Shown here: in pieces, positions 54,740 through 58,453 of the stretch
Numbering within the stretch: the stretch's first letter is position 1
Layout of the letters: every line of letters begins with the position of its first letter
Origin: Segatella copri
GTDB taxonomy: Bacteria; Bacteroidota; Bacteroidia; Bacteroidales; Bacteroidaceae
Length of the DNA: 58,453 nt
Direction of reading: 5' to 3'
NCBI RefSeq assembly: GCF_009494395.1
Contig: NZ_VZCB01000014.1
Span: 1 to 58,453 of the forward strand
Translations under genes and position numbers: made by a program
The notes under the pieces: generated by a model
What the model saw: only the letters and a program-made list of their open reading frames with translations
Told to the model about the DNA's origin: nothing
The model's database searches: none

Positions 54740-55774
54740 CTATTTCATTGCTCGCATCATTCTCTTCTTTCCGAAAGAGTCCTCCTTGGTCTCGATTTCC
54801 TTGAAGCCAAATCCTTCGAGCATTTCTCTTGTCTCCTTTTCATAGATAGGGTTGATTTCGAAATAGAGCATGCCCCAGCTTCGCAATTCTAATGAGGCGA
54901 ACTCGGCGATGGCTCGATAGAACTTCAGAGGATCTTCATCGGGCACGAAGAGGGCGAGATCGGGCTCGTAATCAAGGACGTTCTTCTCCATATCTGCCTT
55001 CTCCTTTTCGCAGATATAAGGAGGATTGCTCACGATGATGTCTGCTTTTAAATGATTTTTTCTGTCTGTTTTACATTTTTCAGGCATGTCAAAGATATCG
55101 AATTTGTAAAAGATAGCTCTGGACGCTAATTGCTTGGCATTCTTTGTGGCAACATTGCAGGCAGAGTCGGAAATGTCGAATCCTACTACTTCTGAATTTG
55201 GAATGTCAAGGCTCAGGGTAATGGCAATGCAGCCAGAGCCGGTACCTAAATCTATGATTCTTGGTCGAGGAGAGGCTAGTTTAGTATGTCTAGCTTTTTT
55301 ATAACAATGTGTCATTTTGATGAGGAATCTCAAACGTAAATATTTGCGCTTGAACCATCCTTTTCCCTCAAACAAGTTTACGTCTTCAAGGGCAACGTCA
55401 GGGCTGATGTTAAATTCTTCTCTGATAATTGCCTCTTCTTTTTTCAAGTTCTCGTTCTGTGTTTCCGCAATCCATTGGCAAAGCTCGGCGGTCTCTGGTC
55501 TTGGGATGAGCACGCCCGGCTCTACATGGAAGGTTCTTCCTGCAAAGTCGGCCTGCCCCAGCACGTACTGCACTGGCTCGCCTTTTTGCAGTCTATAGAC
55601 AATTTCTTCGAGTTTTTTGCCCTCGTCTGCAGATAATTCATTAACTTTGCCGCCGATAATGTCGGTCAGCGTCATTCCGTACTTCACATCGAGTACGGTG
55701 CGGACGATAGCTTGTGCTTCCCCAGCATCATATAGAGGGGTGAGGGATTGCCAAAGTTGCTGATAAGTTTTCAT
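54740..55774 (-). CDS. prmC: Release factor glutamine methyltransferase with an extra basic segment
   Basis: Methylates the GGQ glutamine of RF1/RF2. The N-terminal domain (LIPRPETAELCQWI, residues ~88-102), SAM site IIDLGTGSGCIAI (about residue 173) and catalytic NPPY (about residue 247) are intact. At 344 aa it exceeds the usual ~280. Most of the excess is a ~60-residue segment at about 107-170, between the ELCQWI helix and the SAM loop, that is rich in Lys and Arg. Confidence 0.92.
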   Translation of the reverse strand: MKTYQQLWQSLTPLYDAGEAQAIVRTVLDVKYGMTLTDIIGGKVNELSADEGKKLEEIVYRLQKGEPVQYVLGQADFAGRTFHVEPGVLIPRPETAELCQWIAETQNENLKKEEAIIREEFNISPDVALEDVNLFEGKGWFKRKYLRLRFLIKMTHCYKKARHTKLASPRPRIIDLGTGSGCIAITLSLDIPNSEVVGFDISDSACNVATKNAKQLASRAIFYKFDIFDMPEKCKTDRKNHLKADIIVSNPPYICEKEKADMEKNVLDYEPDLALFVPDEDPLKFYRAIAEFASLELRSWGMLYFEINPIYEKETREMLEGFGFKEIETKEDSFGKKRMMRAMK

Positions 55775-55802
55775 CTTGATATTGCTTGTTGCGATTTGAG
55801 AG

Positions 55803-55810
55803 CAAAGGTA
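55803..55810 (-). promoter_or_regulatory. -7 box of the prmC promoter
   Basis: TACCTTTG on the minus strand, 29 nt before the prmC ATG. Confidence 0.55.
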
Positions 55811-55895
55811 CTCTTTTCTTGAATTACTTATCTTTTTTTTGTGTTAAATTATCGTAAGAAATAGTTTTTTTTTATGCAAGCTTCCTTTATTTTAT

Positions 55896-55903
55896 TATCT
55901 TTG
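55896..55903 (+). promoter_or_regulatory. -7 box before the 33-nt repeats
   Basis: TATCTTTG on the plus strand. A transcript from it would start at or near the first 33-nt repeat and read into the truncated ATPase gene and ribD. Confidence 0.6.
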
Positions 55904-55909
55904 CGGACG

Positions 55910-55994
55910 AAAGTCCCTTGAAAAATAGGCGCGAGCTCATAGAAAGTCCCTTGAAAAATAGGCGCGAGTTCATAAAAAGTCCCTTGAAAAATAG
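55910..55994 (+). repeat. Two and a half copies of a 33-nt direct repeat
   Basis: Units 55910-55942, 55943-55975 and partial 55976-55994, each starting AAAGTCCCTTGAAAAATAGG. Full copies differ at two positions. One plus frame stays open through all units but has no ATG. Confidence 0.9.
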
Positions 55995-56031
55995 TTTTAT
56001 GCATTTGTAATATATTAATAATAAGGTGCTT

Positions 56032-56145
56032 ATGTTGAAAAGGAAAATTGAACAAACTCTCTTGGCTTGGAAACAGGAGGATAATCATAAGCCCATTGTC
56101 ATTAAAGGTTGCAGGCAATGTCTTTGTATATGGCTTTTTTATTGA
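56032..56145 (+). pseudogene. N-terminal remnant of an AAA-type ATPase (DUF4143-like) gene
   Basis: The 37-codon frame starts MLKRKIEQTLLAWKQEDN and continues KPIVIKGCRQC before a stop. This resembles the start of Bacteroidota ATPases with KGARQxGKT Walker A motifs, and breaks off in the middle of that motif. An AAGGTG leader motif precedes it. The rest of the gene is gone; ribD begins 22 nt later. Confidence 0.65.
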
Positions 56146-56167
56146 GACAATCCTAATTGCAGAAAAT

Positions 56168-57205
56168 ATGAAACAAAATAAAGTATCTTTTCAGAATCCG
56201 AAGACGGGAGAGCCGCTCTCTCAGCAGGAGATTGACGAAATGTTCATGCGCCGCTGCCTGCAGTTGGCTAAGAATGGTAGGCAGAATGCGAAGCCTAATC
56301 CGATGGTGGGCGCCGTCATCGTGAGTGCAGAAGGAAGAATCATCGGCGAGGGCTATCATGTAAGATGTGGCGAGGGCCATGCCGAGGTCAATGCCTTTGC
56401 GTCTGTGAAGCCCGAAGATGAGCATCTGCTGAAGGAAGCCACTATCTACGTGAGTCTCGAACCGTGTTCTCATTATGGCAAGACGCCTCCTTGTGCCGAC
56501 CTGGTCGTCAGGAAAGGCGTGAAGAGATGTGTTTGCGGCTGCGTAGATCCTTTTGCCAAGGTTCAGGGGCGTGGAATCCAGAAGATTCGCGAGGCAGGAA
56601 TCGAGGTAACAGTAGGCGTTCTGGAGGCGGAATGCCTCGAACTGAACAAGCGTTTCATCACTTTCAATACCCATCAGCGACCATACATCATCCTGAAATG
56701 GGCGCAGACGGCGAATGGTTTTCTGGATAATAATTATCAGGGAATGGCGATTTCTTCGCCTTTCACCAAGATGCTTTCGCACAAGCTTCGTGCCGAGAAC
56801 GATGCTATCCTGGTGGGAAGAATCACCGATGAGCGTGACCATAGCCAGCTCAACGTAAGAGACTGGAGCGGCAGGGATCCGATGCGACTGGTCATCGACC
56901 GCCATCATCCTTGTTTCGAGGGCTTGGATTTCTCTCAGGGAAAGACCAGCGTGCTGAATCAGATTATGGACTACCTCTATATTAATAAGGTGCAGTCGCT
57001 GATTGTAGAAGGAGGCGCCATCACCCATCAGGCTTTTCTCGATGCAGGACTTTGGGATGAAATCAGGGTAGAAACATCTTTATCCACATCTGTGGAAAAC
57101 CTGGTAACTGCCGGAACAGCAGCACCAAAGCTTCCTCATAACATCCGGTTAATCAACCATGAGGCGTATGATGGAAACATGATCAATACCTATGAGCGCC
57201 AATAG
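56168..57205 (+). CDS. ribD: Bifunctional riboflavin biosynthesis deaminase/reductase RibD
   Basis: Catalyses deamination and reduction of the pyrimidine intermediate of riboflavin synthesis. From the ATG at 56168 it is 345 aa. The deaminase has HAEVNAF (about residue 76) and PCSHYGKTPPCADL. The reductase has LKWAQTANGF and the C-terminal VEGGAITHQAF. Internal starts such as the ATG of MFMRRC would be closer to the family norm. The truncated ATPase lies between it and the divergent prmC. Confidence 0.95.
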   Translation: MKQNKVSFQNPKTGEPLSQQEIDEMFMRRCLQLAKNGRQNAKPNPMVGAVIVSAEGRIIGEGYHVRCGEGHAEVNAFASVKPEDEHLLKEATIYVSLEPCSHYGKTPPCADLVVRKGVKRCVCGCVDPFAKVQGRGIQKIREAGIEVTVGVLEAECLELNKRFITFNTHQRPYIILKWAQTANGFLDNNYQGMAISSPFTKMLSHKLRAENDAILVGRITDERDHSQLNVRDWSGRDPMRLVIDRHHPCFEGLDFSQGKTSVLNQIMDYLYINKVQSLIVEGGAITHQAFLDAGLWDEIRVETSLSTSVENLVTAGTAAPKLPHNIRLINHEAYDGNMINTYERQ

Positions 57206-57235
57206 CTTCATAGAAGCAATAAGGCTAATCATAAA

Positions 57236-57323
57236 GTTCAAAGTAACAACATTCAATGTTCAAAGTAACAACATTCAATGTTCAAAGTAACAACATTCAA
57301 TGTTCAAAGTAACGACATTCAAA
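57236..57323 (+). repeat. Four tandem copies of a 22-nt unit
   Basis: Units start at 57236, 57258, 57280 and 57302, each beginning GTTCAAAGTAAC. Three are identical; the fourth differs at two positions. Shorter TTCAAA units follow up to the small gene at 57355. Confidence 0.92.
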
Positions 57324-57354
57324 GTTCAAAATAATAAAGTTCAAAAGTAAAAAA

Positions 57355-57513
57355 ATGAGCAATAGATTTACATCGCGCCTGAGCGATAATGACGATTTCA
57401 AGAGAGACGAGTTGGTTCGCAAGATAGAGCACGCCGTGGAGCACATGACGCTCGCTGAGCTGGAAGCCCTGTCCTATGATATGTTTACGAAAGGATACAT
57501 CACGGATTATTAA
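57355..57513 (+). CDS. Small conserved-looking protein of 52 aa
   Basis: The frame begins MSNRFTSRLSDNDDFKRDEL, continues with an amphipathic helix (VRKIEHAVEHMTLAELEAL) and ends GYITDY. It is charged, with no membrane segment. It follows ribD by 149 nt of tandem repeats. TACATCACGGATT is repeated on both sides of the stop codon (57498 and 57529). Amino-acid composition and codon use look coding. Function unknown. Confidence 0.6.
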   Translation: MSNRFTSRLSDNDDFKRDELVRKIEHAVEHMTLAELEALSYDMFTKGYITDY

Positions 57514-57572
57514 GACGACGATTAAGATTACATCACGGATTTCCAGAAAAAACAAATTCACTGTTTTTTTTA

Positions 57573-57674
57573 TTGCCACATCTGCCACGTATACATTTAA
57601 CTCTCTGATTATAAGTGGATAATGCGTGGCAATAAGCGGTATTTCTATTGCCACCTAATGCCACGCATTGCCAC
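57573..57674. repeat. Cluster of six TTGCCAC-type motifs
   Basis: TTGCCAC or TGCCACG occurs at 57573, 57583, 57648, 57659 and 57668, with an inverted copy at 57626. The spacing and clustering resemble iterons. It lies between the 52-aa gene and the primase-like remnant. Confidence 0.6.
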
Positions 57675-57713
57675 GCTCTTTTTTTTGAGGAAATGAGATG
57701 AAAAGGAGAGGGA

Positions 57714-57983
57714 CTATTTTCTAACTACCAGATACTCAGTGCCAAATCTTGTTCTTTGGTTCTTCAATCCTTCAATATTCTGGAGCTCTCTGCCCAATTT
57801 CTGTATTCTCGAAACCTGGAGGGAGGAGCCGAATTTCTGCTTCAAAATGTCGAAAATGGCGGCTGCCATCAGATATTCACCCATTTCCGGGGTACTTGCA
57901 GGCTCGAAAACCTGCAGAAAACATTGCTTGATAGGGGAAATCTGCTCAAATTTTTTGTCTATTGATTCTTGTAATGGTAAACT
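57714..57983 (-). pseudogene. C-terminal fragment of a VirE/DUF3874-like protein
   Basis: An open minus-strand frame of 89 codons without a start follows an in-frame TGA. It reads CFLQVFEPASTPEMGEYL, then IFDILKQKFGSSLQ and RLGTEYL-like end residues (GTEYLVVRK). I relate it from memory to the C-terminus of Bacteroidota primase/helicase-like proteins of accessory elements. No N-terminal part is found upstream. Confidence 0.45.
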
Positions 57984-58070
57984 TCATGCTTCTGCTAAAT
58001 TATTGATATGATGTTACTTGTGGTTATTAATAGTGTTACTTTTCGGGTGCAACTGACGTCCTGAAGTCTG

Positions 58071-58205
58071 TTCCCAAGTATCGGGGATATTAACCCGAGG
58101 CTTTGCCCAGTTTTGCCCAAGGCGTTGGGTACTTTTCCCCGGCGGTGTCGGGTAAAAGTCTTCATAGTCTCGGGTATGAGTCCTCATGTACGTGGTTACA
58201 AGTCC
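58071..58205. repeat. Stretch of repeated GGG/CCC-centred short units
   Basis: Units such as ACCCGAGGC, TGCCCAGTTT, TGCCCAAGG, TTGGGTAC, TTCCCCGG and TCGGGTA follow each other about every 10-20 nt. No ORF is seen. Together with the fragment and the iteron-like motifs this accounts for the gap from 57514 to 58221. Confidence 0.5.
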
Positions 58206-58221
58206 TTATGGTCATTGGCTA

Positions 58222-58449
58222 TCAGTAGTTGACCTCTTCAGTATATCGGTCGAATCTCATATTGGTGTAACCATGTTCCTTGCACCATTGCAGGATGTAC
58301 TGCTGCTGTTCAGGAACGAGTCCTGTTTGCCCTAATTTATAGCGATAGTATGAAGTGTTACTTCCGAAGTAGGAAGTCATGCGTATTCTGAAACTGCCTT
58401 CATCTTTGCGTTTCAGTTCGTCAAGAATCTTCTCAAATCCGTATGCCAT
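58222..58449 (-). CDS. Small hypothetical protein (75 aa)
   Basis: The complete frame starts MAYGFEKILDELKRKDEG and includes FRIRMTSYFGSNTSYYRYKLGQTG and a basic-aromatic end. The stretch YYRYKLGQTGLVPEQQQYI looks like a helix-turn-helix-style recognition region, but this is weak. It is at the edge of the window beside the decayed element, so neighbours upstream are unseen. Function unknown. Confidence 0.55.
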   Translation of the reverse strand: MAYGFEKILDELKRKDEGSFRIRMTSYFGSNTSYYRYKLGQTGLVPEQQQYILQWCKEHGYTNMRFDRYTEEVNY

Positions 58450-58453
58450 TTTT

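Noticed and set aside
55849..56118. 89-codon minus-strand frame across the 33-nt repeats
   Set aside because: It opposes the -7 box, ATPase remnant and ribD leader. Its repetitive residues only mirror the DNA repeats.
57236..57323. CRISPR array in the 22-nt tandem units
   Set aside because: Units are directly adjacent without spacers.

Overview
The window comes from a Bacteroidota chromosome, most likely Prevotella or Segatella (S. copri-like). This rests on three things seen here: promoters with a TAnnTTTG -7 box (often with TTTG about 19-20 nt upstream) instead of the E. coli type, A-rich leaders with few Shine-Dalgarno sequences, and Bacteroidota-typical proteins (fused SecDF, DUF6089, DUF6242, DUF4271, DUF4249, an STN-bearing TonB-dependent receptor, MetG with a fused tRNA-binding domain). 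No rRNA, CRISPR array or complete mobile element was found.

Layout. 1-3.7 kb: a Na/Pi cotransporter and a TGS-type nucleoside kinase. 3.7-7.6 kb: a repeat-rich stretch around upp, with nested inverted repeats, a long hairpin and an IS1380-type transposase remnant, followed by a lipoprotein/beta-barrel pair. 7.9-9.6 kb: pckA. 9.75-19.5 kb: an envelope-biogenesis block (DUF6242, DUF6089, uppS, bamA, three OmpH/Skp-like genes, murI, rbfA, a LolC/E-like permease). 19.7-27.2 kb: an O-methyltransferase and aroQ on the minus strand, then xerD, metK, DUF4271, hemD, rnpA, yidD, tyrS and tRNA-Gln. 27.3-33.5 kb: a cell-surface signalling locus with an ECF sigma factor, an STN TonB receptor, a frameshifted DUF4249 lipoprotein, a barrel-like protein and FecR. 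33.7-43.8 kb: an SDR, HU, rhomboid, two EEP phosphohydrolases, secDF, tRNA-Arg, fabI and a small barrel. 43.9-55.8 kb: mostly minus strand, with metG, twin microprotein genes, comM, a thioredoxin-fold lipoprotein, tRNA-Leu and tRNA-Gly, a CxxC lipoprotein, argH, an SRPBCC-like protein, pyrE, comF, recX and prmC. 55.8-58.5 kb: a repeat leader with a truncated ATPase gene, ribD, a 52-aa gene, and the decayed edge of what looks like a primase-type accessory element.

Most genes are core housekeeping. The beta-barrel assembly, periplasmic chaperone, lipid carrier, lipoprotein export and SecDF genes together cover much of outer-membrane biogenesis.

The strongest candidate for something undescribed lies in the 1.1 kb gap between metG and comM. 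It holds two tandem paralogous genes of 32 and 31 codons. Their proteins are conserved (21 of 31 residues, with many synonymous differences). Each gene has its own promoter and terminator, and the two share an unusual upstream element (TACCCCA exactly 19 nt from the -7 box). Other notable points are the 35-bp hairpin near upp, the nested GTGAAGAG inverted repeats, the 33-nt repeat leader of the broken ATPase, a PrmC with an extra basic segment, and a recurring TATATAATAAGGT leader motif before envelope genes.
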